From contig JAIQGI010000003.1 in NCBI GenBank assembly GCA_020072565.1, positions 124,001 through 188,000 on the forward strand: a DNA stretch of 64,000 nucleotides. Reading direction: 5' to 3'. The stretch comes from Terriglobia bacterium (GTDB taxonomy: Bacteria; Acidobacteriota; UBA6911). This document shows positions 17,173 to 26,111 of the stretch, one piece after another. Numbering within the stretch: the first letter of the stretch is position 1; each line of letters begins with the position of its first letter. The position numbers and the translations under genes were made by a program. The notes under the pieces are model-generated. The model was not told where the DNA came from. It was given only the letters and a program-made list of their open reading frames with translations, and made no database searches.

Positions 17173-17994
17173 TCATGGGTCTCGTTGGATGGTACGGCCG
17201 ACGGCAGGGGCGATCAACCAGCGGCAGAAGGCACCCACCTGCGCCGGAAGATCGGGTGCGCCCGCGTTTTTCTCCACCTGGGCCACGATTGCGCTGCCGA
17301 CCACGGCGCCATCGGCTACCTCCCACACCGCCTGGACTTGCTCTGGCCGCGAGATGCCGAAACCGACGGCGACAGGAAGCTGAGTCCGCTCGCGCACACG
17401 GGCCAGCGTAGGGAGGATGGAATCTGAAAGCGCATCCCGGGCACCAGTCACGCCCGCACGTGATACCACATAGACAAACCCGCGGCAGCTGTCGACAATC
17501 CGGCCGATCCTCCTCGGACCGCTGGTGGGAGCGACCAGGAAGATTGGATCGAGCTCATGGCGGCCGAGGCAGGCACAGTAGTCATCCCCTTCCTCGGGCG
17601 TGATGTCGGTCACCAGGACCCCGTCCACCCCTGCGGCGCGGGCGTCGCGCGCCAGGTTTTCCAGGCCATACTGGAGGATCGGATTGAAGTAGCTGAACAA
17701 TACCAGCGGCAGGCCGGTCTGCCGCCGGATCGTCCCGACAGCTTCAAGATAATCAGCAAGCCGGTAGCCGTGGCGCAGGGCCCGCTCGGACGAGCGCTGA
17801 ATGGTAGGGCCATCGGCGACCGGATCGGAGAACGGAATCCCCAGTTCCACGATGTGCGCGCCGGCGCGCTCGAGTTCGGGAACCAGCCCGATCGTGGTCT
17901 CGAGGTCCGGATCGCCTGCCGTAATGAACGGAATGAACGCCTTCCGTCCCCCCTGCTTCAGTTGCTCAAAGGTTCTTGCTATCGCGCGACCCAT
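17173..17994 (-). CDS. trpA: Tryptophan synthase alpha subunit
   Basis: Cleaves indole-3-glycerol phosphate to indole and glyceraldehyde-3-phosphate, in complex with TrpB. 273 residues, TIM barrel: FIPFITAGDPDLETT, VELGIPFSDPVADGPTIQRS (catalytic Glu/Asp region), VLVTDITPEEGDDY, FVYVVSRAGVTGAR and VAVGFGISRPEQV are all present. Separated from trpB by about 90 bp that holds a dispersed palindrome. Part of the trp operon. Confidence 0.96.
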   Translation of the reverse strand: MGRAIARTFEQLKQGGRKAFIPFITAGDPDLETTIGLVPELERAGAHIVELGIPFSDPVADGPTIQRSSERALRHGYRLADYLEAVGTIRRQTGLPLVLFSYFNPILQYGLENLARDARAAGVDGVLVTDITPEEGDDYCACLGRHELDPIFLVAPTSGPRRIGRIVDSCRGFVYVVSRAGVTGARDALSDSILPTLARVRERTQLPVAVGFGISRPEQVQAVWEVADGAVVGSAIVAQVEKNAGAPDLPAQVGAFCRWLIAPAVGRTIQRDP

Positions 17995-18022
17995 TCATTT
18001 CTCCGAACTGGCGACGAAATCC

Positions 18023-18078
18023 CTGGAATGCGCAAGCTTGCCTGCACGTGGAAGGCGGCAGCAAGCTGTCGCACTCCC
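18023..18078. repeat. Dispersed palindromic element, copy 2, between trpB and trpA
   Basis: Left arm GGAATGCGCAAGCTTGC (18025-18041), right arm GCAAGCTGTCGCACTCC (18061-18077); 14 of 17 positions pair. Same family as 11045-11116 and 58955-59038. In the trp transcript it would fold as a hairpin between two genes. Confidence 0.7.
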
Positions 18079-18087
18079 GGGCCTTCG

Positions 18088-19329
18088 TCACACCGATGGG
18101 AACACCGGCCTGTCCCCTTGTGGTCTGCCTAATATCTCGGACACTTCGTTGACATCTTTATCTCCACGCCCCGAGATGTTGATCATGACCAGAGCGTCCC
18201 GATCCAGCCGGGGTGCGGTGCGGACCAGCTCGGCCACTGCATGTGCGCTCTCCAACGCCGGGATGATGCCCTCGAGCCGGCTCAGCAGCTGGAAGGCCTC
18301 CAGCGCTTCCCGGTCGGAGACCGACGTGTACTCGACGCGCCCCTGATCGTGCAGGAACGAGTGCTCGGGTCCCACCGCCGGATAATCCAGGCCTGCGGAA
18401 ACCGAATGGGTGCCTGCAATCTGGCCGTTGTCGTCCTGCAGCACGAAGCTCAATGTCCCCTGAAGTACTCCCTTTTTGCCACCCGAAAAACGGGCGGCGT
18501 GTTCCCCCAGGGCGCCTCCGCGCCCGCCTGCTTCCACGCCGATCATGCGGACAGCCGAGTCGCCAAGAAACTCGTGGAAGAAGCCGATGGCGTTGCTCCC
18601 GCCGCCGACGCAGGCGATCAGGAGATCCGGCAGCCGTTTCTCGCGCTCGAGGATCTGGGCGCGCGCCTCCCGGCCGATCACCGATTGAAACTCGCGCACC
18701 ATCCATGGATAGGGATGGGCTCCCAGAACGGAGCCGAGAAGGTAGTGAGTGTGGGCGACGTTGGTCACCCAGTCGCGCATCGCTTCGTTGATGGCATCCT
18801 TCAGGGTCCGGCTGCCGGCATCCACGGGCGTGACCTTGGCACCCAGCAGCTGCATGCGGAAGACGTTCAGCGCTTGGCGGCGCATGTCGTCGGTTCCCAT
18901 GTAGATTTCGCACTCCATTCCGAAAAGCGCGGCCGCAGTCGCAGTGGCGACTCCATGCTGGCCCGCGCCGGTTTCGGCGATGATGCGCTTCTTGCCCATG
19001 CGCCGCGCCAGCAGGATCTGCCCAAGGGCATTGTTGATCTTGTGTGCGCCGGTGTGGTTCAGATCCTCACGCTTGAGATAGACCAGGCAGCGACCCAGGT
19101 GGCTTGCCAGCCGGCAGGCGCGGGTCAACGACGTCGGCCGGCCCGAATAGTCACGCAGCAGGCCGTCCAGCTCGGCTTGAAAAGTGGGATCCAGACGTGC
19201 CTGCCGGAAGGCCGCCTCCAGTTCCAGGAGGGGTTCCATCAGGGTCTCGGGAACAAATCTGCCGCCGTACGGGCCGAAGTGCCCGCGTTGATCGGGCAGC
19301 GGCAATGATTCGGAGTTACCTGGTTGCAT
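18088..19329 (-). CDS. trpB: Tryptophan synthase beta subunit
   Basis: PLP enzyme joining indole and serine to tryptophan. 413 residues, usual length: [17 protein letters not shown] at the N-end, [19 protein letters not shown] with the PLP Lys (HTGAHK), [27 protein letters not shown] (phosphate loop), and a C-terminal [11 protein letters not shown] 19329 overlaps the 3' end of trpF by 14 bases. It is the TrpB1 type that works with TrpA. Confidence 0.97.
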   Translation of the reverse strand: MQPGNSESLPLPDQRGHFGPYGGRFVPETLMEPLLELEAAFRQARLDPTFQAELDGLLRDYSGRPTSLTRACRLASHLGRCLVYLKREDLNHTGAHKINNALGQILLARRMGKKRIIAETGAGQHGVATATAAALFGMECEIYMGTDDMRRQALNVFRMQLLGAKVTPVDAGSRTLKDAINEAMRDWVTNVAHTHYLLGSVLGAHPYPWMVREFQSVIGREARAQILEREKRLPDLLIACVGGGSNAIGFFHEFLGDSAVRMIGVEAGGRGGALGEHAARFSGGKKGVLQGTLSFVLQDDNGQIAGTHSVSAGLDYPAVGPEHSFLHDQGRVEYTSVSDREALEAFQLLSRLEGIIPALESAHAVAELVRTAPRLDRDALVMINISGRGDKDVNEVSEILGRPQGDRPVFPSV

Positions 19330-19984
19330 CAAAGACCTCGTTCATGAATGCAGTCAGACGCGCAGCGTCCTTTTTCCCCGGGCGGCTTTCGACGCTGCTG
19401 CAGACGTCCAATCCGTAAGGCTGCACGATGCGGATGGCTTCGGCCACGTTGGCCGCGCTCAGCCCGCCTGCCAAAATAATGCGCAGCCCCTCAACCGGAC
19501 CGCGTGCCAGCGTCCAATCGAAGGATTTGCCCGTCCCACCGAAGCGGCGTTCATCCCTCGAGTCCAGGAGGAATGCCTGCGCGGGGAATTCGCGCAGGTT
19601 CTCCAGGACCGTGGCCTTGCCGACGCGCACGGCCTTGATCAGGGGCCAGGCACCGAGCCGGCGGCAGTAGTCGGCCGATTCGTCGCCGTGCAGCTGCAAA
19701 GCCTGCACGCCGGCTACCCGGGCACTCTCGTCCACATCGGCCGGGTCGGCGACGTTGACGAACACGCCTACCGTTGTGGCAAGCGGCGGCAGGCGGCAAA
19801 TGATGTCGCGCGCCGCGAAAAAGTCGATGAAGCGCGGGCTGGGCGGATAAAAGTTGAATCCGAGGGCGTCAGCCCCCAGATCGAGCGCCAGAGCCGCGTC
19901 CTGGTAACTCGTGATTCCGCAAACCTTCACCCTCACTCTCATTGGTGCGACTGTCAGGCTGCGCTGTGATTCGCCGTTTTTCAT
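19316..19984 (-). CDS. trpF: Phosphoribosylanthranilate isomerase
   Basis: Third committed step of the tryptophan branch. Up to 222 residues; conserved VKVCGIT (about 20-26, catalytic Cys), [41 protein letters not shown], and [14 protein letters not shown]. Starts ATG 19984 just after trpC, or ATG 19942 (MRVRVKVCG); the second gives the usual family length, neither has a strong ribosome site. Free-standing, not fused to TrpC. Confidence 0.95.
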   Translation of the reverse strand: MKNGESQRSLTVAPMRVRVKVCGITSYQDAALALDLGADALGFNFYPPSPRFIDFFAARDIICRLPPLATTVGVFVNVADPADVDESARVAGVQALQLHGDESADYCRRLGAWPLIKAVRVGKATVLENLREFPAQAFLLDSRDERRFGGTGKSFDWTLARGPVEGLRIILAGGLSAANVAEAIRIVQPYGLDVCSSVESRPGKKDAARLTAFMNEVFDATR

Positions 19985-19987
19985 CTG

Positions 19988-20818
19988 CTACGCCATTTCC
20001 ATTGACAATATCAACTCCTCGAGCGCCGCGCCGGGTGACGGGGCGCGCATCAGGGCTGCGCCAATGAGGAAGCCGCGATAACCAGACCCGGCCAGGAGAC
20101 GTATGTCTTCGGCCGTGCGTATGCCGCTCTCGGCCACCGCGACTGCTTCGCGAGGCAGGCGGACAGCCAGTCGCCGGCACACGTCGAGCGAGACCTCAAA
20201 GTTCTTCAGATTGCGGCTGTTCACACCGATCAGGGTGGCTCCCGCCTCAAGGGCACGATCCAACTCCTGCTCGGTGTGTACCTCGACAAGAGCGTCCATG
20301 CCCAGTTCCTCGACGCAGCCGCGCATCGCCCTGAGAGAGGGCCCTGCCAGGAGGGCAGCAATCAGAAGCACGGCGTCGGCGCCGGCGTGGCGTGCTTCGA
20401 GGACCTGATAGGGATCGACGACAAAATCTTTGCGAAGCAGGGGCAAATCCATGCGCCAGCGCAGTCCGGCAAGGATTTCAAGCCCGCCCTGAAAAAATCT
20501 GTTTTCGGTCACGACCGAGATTGCCGAGGCGCCCGCCTTGCGGTATTGATCCGCGATTGCGGCGGGATCGAAATCAGGCCGCAACAGTCCGCACGAAGGA
20601 GAGGCTTTCTTGATTTCAGCGATAATGCCCGGCCGCCTCATCAGAGCCCGCTTGAGCGAACGGATCTGGGGCCCGCGCTCGAGGGCCATCCGGAGCGATT
20701 CCGCGGGAAGCTTGATTTTTGCGCTCTCGACCTCAGGCAGCCGGGCGGCCATGATCTGTTCCAGAATCGTCTCTTTGAGTTCTGCCGGCAGGCTGTATTT
20801 CGCGGCGATGGTCGTCAT
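19988..20818 (-). CDS. trpC: Indole-3-glycerol phosphate synthase
   Basis: Ring closure to indole-3-glycerol phosphate. 276 residues, TIM barrel: IIAEIKKASPSCGLLRPDFD (catalytic Lys), AISVVTENRFFQG, LRKDFVVDPYQVLEAR, ALVEVHTEQELDRAL, IGVNSRNLKNFEV, VAESGIRTAED. The ATG overlaps the trpG stop as ATGA, so it is coupled directly to trpG. The usual intervening trpD is absent. Confidence 0.96.
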   Translation of the reverse strand: MTTIAAKYSLPAELKETILEQIMAARLPEVESAKIKLPAESLRMALERGPQIRSLKRALMRRPGIIAEIKKASPSCGLLRPDFDPAAIADQYRKAGASAISVVTENRFFQGGLEILAGLRWRMDLPLLRKDFVVDPYQVLEARHAGADAVLLIAALLAGPSLRAMRGCVEELGMDALVEVHTEQELDRALEAGATLIGVNSRNLKNFEVSLDVCRRLAVRLPREAVAVAESGIRTAEDIRLLAGSGYRGFLIGAALMRAPSPGAALEELILSMEMA

Positions 20819-21441
20819 GGTTGGTCACCCGATTCATGAGTTTTCAGCCGGCCGGGATCCGCTGCACCGCGCAATTGCGCCAGAGACAGGAAGTTTCCCA
20901 GCAGTTTCATGCCCTCTTCCGTGAGGATCGATTCCGGATGAAACTGAACCCCCTCGACTGCCGACACTCGATGCCGCAATCCCATGATAACGTCATCCGC
21001 CGTCCGCGCCGAAATTTCGAGGCAGCCGGGCAGGCATTCGTTGGCAACGATGAGGGAATGATAGCGCGTGGCGTGAAACGGGTTTGCCAGACCGGTGAAG
21101 ATCGTCCGCCCATCATGAAAAATCTCGCTGGTCTTGCCGTGCATGAGGGTGGGCGCCGGCACCACCTTCCCTCCAAAGGCAACTCCCAATGCCTGGAGGC
21201 CGAGACAAACGCCCAGGATCGGGATCCGTCCGCAGAACCTGCGGATTACCTCCACGATGATGCCGGAGTTTTCAGGACGGCCCGGCCCTGGGGAAATGAC
21301 GATGGCAGCCGGGGCAAGGAGCTCAATCTGAGCCGGGGTAACGGCATCGTTGCGCGCGACCTTCAACTCCTGCCCCAGTTCGCCCAGATACTGGACCAGG
21401 TTGAATGTGAAAGAGTCGTAATTGTCGATGACGAGAATCAT
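20815..21441 (-). CDS. trpG: Anthranilate synthase glutamine amidotransferase subunit
   Basis: Supplies ammonia from glutamine to TrpE. 208 residues: starts MILVIDNYDSFTFNLVQYLG, nucleophile Cys in GVCLGLQALG, VISPGPGRPENSG, MHGKTSEIFHDG, and the His/Glu pair in GVQFHPES. No fused TrpD domain. ATG 21441 chosen because upstream residues do not belong to the family. The 82-bp gap after trpE holds a perfect palindrome CGGGCTGAAGCCCG (21453-21466). Could also serve PabB (folate), as many TrpG/PabA proteins do. Confidence 0.94.
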   Translation of the reverse strand: MILVIDNYDSFTFNLVQYLGELGQELKVARNDAVTPAQIELLAPAAIVISPGPGRPENSGIIVEVIRRFCGRIPILGVCLGLQALGVAFGGKVVPAPTLMHGKTSEIFHDGRTIFTGLANPFHATRYHSLIVANECLPGCLEISARTADDVIMGLRHRVSAVEGVQFHPESILTEEGMKLLGNFLSLAQLRGAADPGRLKTHESGDQP

Positions 21442-21523
21442 AAGTATCCGTACGGGCTGAAGCCCGCACCCACCTGCATCCATCCGGCGGGGATCGGATG
21501 TGTCCTGCCCCCCGTACCGCACA

Positions 21524-23002
21524 TCAGCGTAATCCCTGGTGCGCGAAATCGACAGCGCGCAAGAGCGCGCGGGCCTTGTTCATGGATTCTTCCCGCTCGC
21601 GTTCCGGCTGGGAATCGGCGACAATACCGCCGCCCGCCTGGATGTAGGCCATGCCATCCTTGATTACCAGAGTCCGCAGGGCAATGCACGTGTCGAGGTT
21701 GCCGGAAAAGTCGGCATAGCCCACCGCACCGCCGTAGACGCCTCTGCGGCACGGTTCCATTTCCTCGATGATTTCCATGGCGCGCACTTTGGGAGCGCCT
21801 GAAACGGTGCCCGCGGGGAGGCAGGCCTCCAGCGCATGGAAGCAGTCCATCTCGTCCCGGAGGGTGCCCTCGACGCTGCTGACGAGGTGCATGACGTGGC
21901 TGTACCTCTCAATGCGCATCAGGTCGGTGACTTTCACGCTGCCGTAATTGCAGACCCGTCCCAGGTCGTTGCGCCCCAGATCCACCAGCATCACATGTTC
22001 GGCGCGCTCTTTGGCATCGGCGAGGAGTTCGCGGGCCAGCTGCTCGTCCTCCTCCGGCGTCGCACCCCGGGGCCGTGTGCCTGCAATCGGCCCGTACTCC
22101 ACGCGCCGGCCCCGCACTTTGACGAGCATCTCGGGCGAGGCCCCTACCAAGCTGAGCTTGTCCATGCGCAGAAAGATCATGTATGGAGACGGATTGATAA
22201 AGCGCAGTGCCCTGTAAATGTCGAAAGGATCACACGCGATCTTCATCGCCAGGCGCTGCGACAGCACTACCTGGAATATGTCGCCGGCCGTGATATAGGA
22301 CTTTGCTTTTTCGACATTGGCGTGGTACTGGGCTTCCGTGAGATTGGAGACCGGCTCCGGGATCGAAGCGCTCGGCGCAGGAGCCGGGAGTGAGATGGGT
22401 GCCGTGAGGCGCTTCTCGATCTGATCGATGCGCAAAAGCGCATCATGATACCTGGCTTCCAGATTCCGGGTTCCGCGCGGATTCAGGATGTTGGCGATAA
22501 TGTGAATCCGATGCCGGAGGTGGTCAAACGCCAGAATGGTCGAGAAATACATCACATAAAAATCATCCAGGCCGAGATCATCCACTGCCAGGGTGGGGAG
22601 CCTTTCAAATTGCCGCACGAGATCATAGCCGAAATAGCCGACCCCGCCCGCCATGAACGGGGGCAGGTCCGCCATCGGCACCGACTGGTACTTGCGTGAG
22701 ATCTCGCGCATTTTGTCGTACGGCCTTCCTTCTTCGGTGCTGACCTCGCCGAGTTCTTCCGTTATGAGGACCCTGCCCTTGCCGCGGATGATCAGAAACG
22801 GGTCCCAGCCGATGAAGGAATACCTCGCCAGGCGCTCGCCCCCTTCGACGCTTTCCAGAAGGAATACCCGGCTCCTCCCCTGCGCGACCCGCAAGAAGGC
22901 CGCGGCCGGTGTCAGCAGGTCGCCCAGGATGTCCTTGTGCACCGGAATCACGCTCCCCTGCCGGGCGAGTCCTTCGATCTCCGCAAGCGACGGATGAATC
23001 AT
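21524..23002 (-). CDS. trpE: Anthranilate synthase component I
   Basis: Makes anthranilate from chorismate. 492 residues. The N-domain carries the LLES tryptophan-inhibition signature (FLLESVEGGERLARYSFIG). The catalytic half has SYMIF-like PSPYMIFLRMDKL, GASPEMLVKV, IAGTRPRG, GTVSGAPKVRAMEII and QAGGGIVADS, all typical. ATG 23002 has GGAAAGGG upstream; an earlier in-frame TTG lies inside the attenuator and is rejected. First structural gene of the operon, 63 bp after the leader terminator. Confidence 0.96.
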   Translation of the reverse strand: MIHPSLAEIEGLARQGSVIPVHKDILGDLLTPAAAFLRVAQGRSRVFLLESVEGGERLARYSFIGWDPFLIIRGKGRVLITEELGEVSTEEGRPYDKMREISRKYQSVPMADLPPFMAGGVGYFGYDLVRQFERLPTLAVDDLGLDDFYVMYFSTILAFDHLRHRIHIIANILNPRGTRNLEARYHDALLRIDQIEKRLTAPISLPAPAPSASIPEPVSNLTEAQYHANVEKAKSYITAGDIFQVVLSQRLAMKIACDPFDIYRALRFINPSPYMIFLRMDKLSLVGASPEMLVKVRGRRVEYGPIAGTRPRGATPEEDEQLARELLADAKERAEHVMLVDLGRNDLGRVCNYGSVKVTDLMRIERYSHVMHLVSSVEGTLRDEMDCFHALEACLPAGTVSGAPKVRAMEIIEEMEPCRRGVYGGAVGYADFSGNLDTCIALRTLVIKDGMAYIQAGGGIVADSQPEREREESMNKARALLRAVDFAHQGLR

Positions 23003-23064
23003 CGTTCCCTTTCCGCTGTCTGCGACGCCGGAGGAGTCGGGAGGTCCCGACTCCTGCCCATACA

Positions 23065-23101
23065 ACAAAAAAGCCGTGAACCTTTCGGCTGTTCACGGCT
23101 T
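23065..23101 (-). terminator. Intrinsic terminator in the trp leader (attenuator)
   Basis: Minus strand: AAGCCGTGAAC (23101-23091), nine-base loop, GTTCACGGCTT (23081-23071), followed by a run of six U residues (23072-23067, the first two being the end of the stem). The 11-bp perfect stem lies upstream of trpE and downstream of the leader peptide. Confidence 0.88.
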
Positions 23102-23156
23102 CCCCTCACTCTTCCTAATGCAGCGGGCGTATCAGGAGACTGTCAGCGAACAGACC
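23087..23156 (-). promoter_or_regulatory. Candidate antiterminator of the trp attenuator
   Basis: Leader RNA GGUCUGUUCGC (23156-23146, inside the end of the leader peptide frame) can pair with GUGAACAGCC (23096-23087), with one bulged U. The second segment includes GUGAAC of the terminator's 5' arm, so the two structures exclude each other. Distances from the Trp codons and the leader stop fit ribosome-mediated attenuation. Confidence 0.6.
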
Positions 23157-23218
23157 AGGGGGCATGCGGCCACCCCGCGCCAGTACCAGTAATCGTATCC
23201 CTGAAACGTCCTGATCAT
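23132..23218 (-). CDS. trpL: trp operon leader peptide with Tyr/Trp cluster
   Basis: 28 residues starting MIRTFQGYDYWYWRGV. The run G-Y-D-Y-W-Y-W places three Tyr and two Trp codons within seven codons (Trp at codons 11 and 13, bases 23188-23180). ATAAGG lies nine bases before ATG 23218. The stop at 23132 is 30 bp from the terminator stem. Stalling at the Trp codons would leave the antiterminator segment (23156-23146) free; finishing translation would cover it. The Tyr codons may add a response to tyrosyl-tRNA, which would suit the tyrA gene at the operon end. Too short for homology evidence; the call rests on position, codons and RNA structure. Confidence 0.75.
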   Translation of the reverse strand: MIRTFQGYDYWYWRGVAACPLVCSLTVS

Positions 23219-23243
23219 CGTCGTGTGCCTTATTGAAATCTTA

Positions 23244-23273
23244 TTTCTATCACAAGCAGCCCGCTCTCGACAA
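23244..23273 (-). promoter_or_regulatory. Candidate trp operon promoter
   Basis: Minus strand TTGTCG (23273-23268), 18 bases, TAGAAA (23249-23244), 26 bp before the leader peptide ATG. Only a moderate match to sigma-70. Confidence 0.35.
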
Positions 23274-23417
23274 TGAAAAATCTCAGCGCACGGGGCGCGC
23301 AGCGTTTTCTGACCGTCTTCGCACACCCTTCCTTGAGATTTTCCAGGATGTGTCCAGAGTGCAACACGATGATGGAGCAGCCGCAGGTCAGCGGCAGGAT
23401 GCTTGACCGCAAAGATT

Positions 23418-23426
23418 TGATATTAT
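23418..23426 (+). promoter_or_regulatory. Candidate extended -10 promoter of lpxC
   Basis: TGATATTAT fits TGnTATAAT with one mismatch, 133 bp before lpxC. TTGACC at 23403 lies too close to serve as its -35. Confidence 0.3.
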
Positions 23427-23558
23427 ATCGCTTACAGCCAACGTTGGTCTGCTCCGTAGGAAGGCATGGAAGTTGCTTAAAGCATTTTTCAACCCCAAAC
23501 GGGGAGCTGAAGTTGCATTAGCGTATCAGGAGCAATAACAATCCGGGACAGTTTGCTC

Positions 23559-24449
23559 ATGTTCAAATATCAGCGGACCCTGCGCGAGCAGTTGCACTTT
23601 GAAGGCATCGGTTTGCACACCGGCTACCAGGTTCGTCTCGATCTGGTGCCTGCGCCCGAGAACACCGGCATTGTCTTCCGGCGCACCGACCTGAAGAACT
23701 TTGAGATCGAGGCGACGCGCGCCCATGTGGCAAGAGTCAGTTATGCCACGACTCTGATGAAAAAAGGCGTCATGATCTCTACCGTCGAACACCTCCTGTC
23801 GACTCTCTATGGCCTCGGCATCGACAATCTCTACATCGACCTCAATTCCATGGAAGTCCCGATCATGGACGGGAGCGGCAGGGTTTTCATGGAGGGGATC
23901 GAGAAGGCCGGCGTCCAGGAGCAGGGAGAGCTCCGCCAATACATCGTCATTCAGGAGCCGATCGAGGTGTGCCACCAGGACAAAGTAGCGGGCGTCTATC
24001 CTGATTCGATCCCGAAGGCGACTTACATCATTAACTTCGAGCACAACGCCATTGGACGCCAGCAGATCGTTCTCGAACTCACCCCGGAGTGCTACCGCTC
24101 CGAAATCGCGCCGGCGCGCACGTTCGGCTTTGCCTCCGACGTCGAATATCTGCGCCGGTGCGGGCTGATTCGCGGTGGCTCGCTGGAAAACGCGGTGCTG
24201 CTCGACGACTCCGGCATCGTGAATGACGAACTGCGCTTCCCTGATGAATTTGTCCGCCACAAGATGCTGGACCTGCTTGGCGATATCTCACTGATCGGCC
24301 GCCCCATTATAGGCCATCTCTACGCGGAGAAGGCCGGGCACGCCATCCACGCGGCGCTTGCCGACCGCATCGCGCGTTTCCGGAAAAAGTATCGCGTGTG
24401 CACCCTCCCCGACCTGGACGCGGTCGCCGAAGTCCAGAAGGCCGGTTGA
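23559..24449 (+). CDS. lpxC: UDP-3-O-acyl-N-acetylglucosamine deacetylase
   Basis: Committed step of lipid A synthesis; zinc hydrolase. 296 residues, normal length. FKYQRTLREQLHFEGIGLHT at the start; zinc ligands His78 (STVEHLLS), His234 and Asp238 (HKMLDLLGD); PIMDGSG; ARTFGFASDVEYLR; C-terminal GHAIHAAL. ATG 23559 preferred to the TTG two codons earlier; ribosome site weak (GGGA about 12 bases upstream). Stands alone here, divergent from the trp operon. Shows the host makes lipopolysaccharide. Confidence 0.96.
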   Translation: MFKYQRTLREQLHFEGIGLHTGYQVRLDLVPAPENTGIVFRRTDLKNFEIEATRAHVARVSYATTLMKKGVMISTVEHLLSTLYGLGIDNLYIDLNSMEVPIMDGSGRVFMEGIEKAGVQEQGELRQYIVIQEPIEVCHQDKVAGVYPDSIPKATYIINFEHNAIGRQQIVLELTPECYRSEIAPARTFGFASDVEYLRRCGLIRGGSLENAVLLDDSGIVNDELRFPDEFVRHKMLDLLGDISLIGRPIIGHLYAEKAGHAIHAALADRIARFRKKYRVCTLPDLDAVAEVQKAG

Positions 24450-24557
24450 TAATTGGCAGATCCCGATTCAAAATGGTATCAAGCCACGGAAAGCGCGGCT
24501 CGTGCCTTTACGGCTCTGCCGCACGTGATTCCGGACCGCGGCTGGAGAGGATTCCTC

Positions 24558-25829
24558 ATGGTGCAAACCCCGGCAATTCAGGAAAGCGAAATAAATCCCT
24601 ACGAGGCGATGATGTCGCGTTTTGACGCGGCCGCCCGGAAGCTCAACCTGGATGAAGGGCTGTATCAATTCCTGCGCTATCCACGCCGCGAGATCACCGT
24701 CTATGTGCCGGTGTTCATGGATTCGGGCCGTCTTCAGGTTTTTACCGGCTACAGGGTGCAGCACAACATCTCGCGCGGGCCCAGCAAAGGAGGCATCCGC
24801 TTCGCACCCGATGTGACGCTGGACGAAGTCAAGGCTCTGGCCGCCTGGATGACCTGGAAATGTGCCGTTGTCAACATCCCGTTCGGCGGAGCGAAGGGCG
24901 GCGTCATCTGCGATCCGACCCAGATGTCGTCGGGGGAACTGGAGCGGCTGACGCGCCGCTACACGGCGGAATTGTTCGAGTTTCTCGGCCCGGAAAAGGA
25001 TGTTCCCGCACCCGACGTCAATACCAACGACCAGATTATGGCGTGGATCATGGACACCTACAGCATGCATGCCCATCAGACCGTGACGGGGGTGATCACC
25101 GGCAAACCGGTCGAGTTGGGAGGCTCGGCGGGGCGCAAGGAAGCCACCGGCAGAGGGCTGATGATCGTGATTCGCGAGGCATGCACGCGGCTGAGCCTCG
25201 CGCCTCAGGATGCTGCGGTGGTAATCCAGGGTTTCGGCAACGTCGGTTCGACTGCGGCCCTGCTGCTTCATGCGCAGGGCTTCAGGGTCGTCGGCATCTC
25301 GGACGTACGGGGAGGTATCCACAACGCGGCCGGGATCGACATGCCGCGGGCCGTCGATTATTACCGGCGCAATAAGACTCTTGCCGGCTTCCCGGGCTGC
25401 GACCGTGTCACAAACCAGGAGCTTCTCGAATTGCACTGCCAGATCCTGGTTCCCGCCGCCACCGAGAATCAGATCACTTCCGCCAACGCCGACCGTATCA
25501 AGGCCCGGATCATCGCGGAGGGGGCCAACGGCCCAACGACGGCCAAAGCGGATCTGATCCTCGCCGACAAGGGCATATTCATCATTCCGGACATCCTTGC
25601 CAATGCCGGTGGCGTGACGGTTTCCTATTTTGAGTGGGTTCAGGATCGGCAGGGTTATTTCTGGAACGAGGCACTGGTGAACGAGCGGCTGCACGACCAC
25701 ATGGTGGCCGGTTTCCACGAGGTGGCCGGATTTTCCGAAACCCACGGCGTGAACATGCGCATCGCCGCCTACATGCTGGCGATCGACCGCGTCGCCAAAA
25801 CCACCCGCACGCGCGGCTTCTACGCCTGA
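24558..25829 (+). CDS. gdhA: Glutamate dehydrogenase (Glu/Leu/Phe/Val dehydrogenase family)
   Basis: Interconverts glutamate and 2-oxoglutarate plus ammonium with NAD(P). 423 residues, the hexameric short form. Substrate domain: [18 protein letters not shown] and [12 protein letters not shown] with catalytic Lys113, [12 protein letters not shown]. Cofactor domain: [17 protein letters not shown] with GxGxxG. C-terminal [18 protein letters not shown] 24558 has GGAGAGG upstream and matches the family start; upstream in-frame codons are not conserved-looking. Confidence 0.95.
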   Translation: MVQTPAIQESEINPYEAMMSRFDAAARKLNLDEGLYQFLRYPRREITVYVPVFMDSGRLQVFTGYRVQHNISRGPSKGGIRFAPDVTLDEVKALAAWMTWKCAVVNIPFGGAKGGVICDPTQMSSGELERLTRRYTAELFEFLGPEKDVPAPDVNTNDQIMAWIMDTYSMHAHQTVTGVITGKPVELGGSAGRKEATGRGLMIVIREACTRLSLAPQDAAVVIQGFGNVGSTAALLLHAQGFRVVGISDVRGGIHNAAGIDMPRAVDYYRRNKTLAGFPGCDRVTNQELLELHCQILVPAATENQITSANADRIKARIIAEGANGPTTAKADLILADKGIFIIPDILANAGGVTVSYFEWVQDRQGYFWNEALVNERLHDHMVAGFHEVAGFSETHGVNMRIAAYMLAIDRVAKTTRTRGFYA

Positions 25830-26111
25830 CAACGGCAACAAGGCCGGGGCGTGGCGAGCGTACTCCTGCGGTTATCCCGAATTATTCGTGAAGCAGAACC
25901 AAACGCCGGTGAAAGGCAACAAAATTGGACGCGGATAAACGCTGACAGGAGCTTCTGCACGCCGAACAAGACCGAACGGCCGGCGTCTGTCGGCGTTTTC
26001 CCGCGTCCGAAAATTTCTTTTGATCGCATATTCACGAATCATCCGGGTTCAGGGCTGCTGCGATCTCAGCGAACTCGGCGTCGAGCCCGCGGGGCTGCAA
26101 TTCTGCCGTTA

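Noticed and set aside
23273-23521. 82-residue plus-strand frame between trp leader and lpxC
   Set aside because: No ribosome site, no family resemblance, and it crosses the candidate trp and lpxC promoters.
24468-25841. 457-codon minus-strand frame opposite glutamate dehydrogenase
   Set aside because: Shadow of a GC-rich gene; the plus strand has all dehydrogenase motifs.
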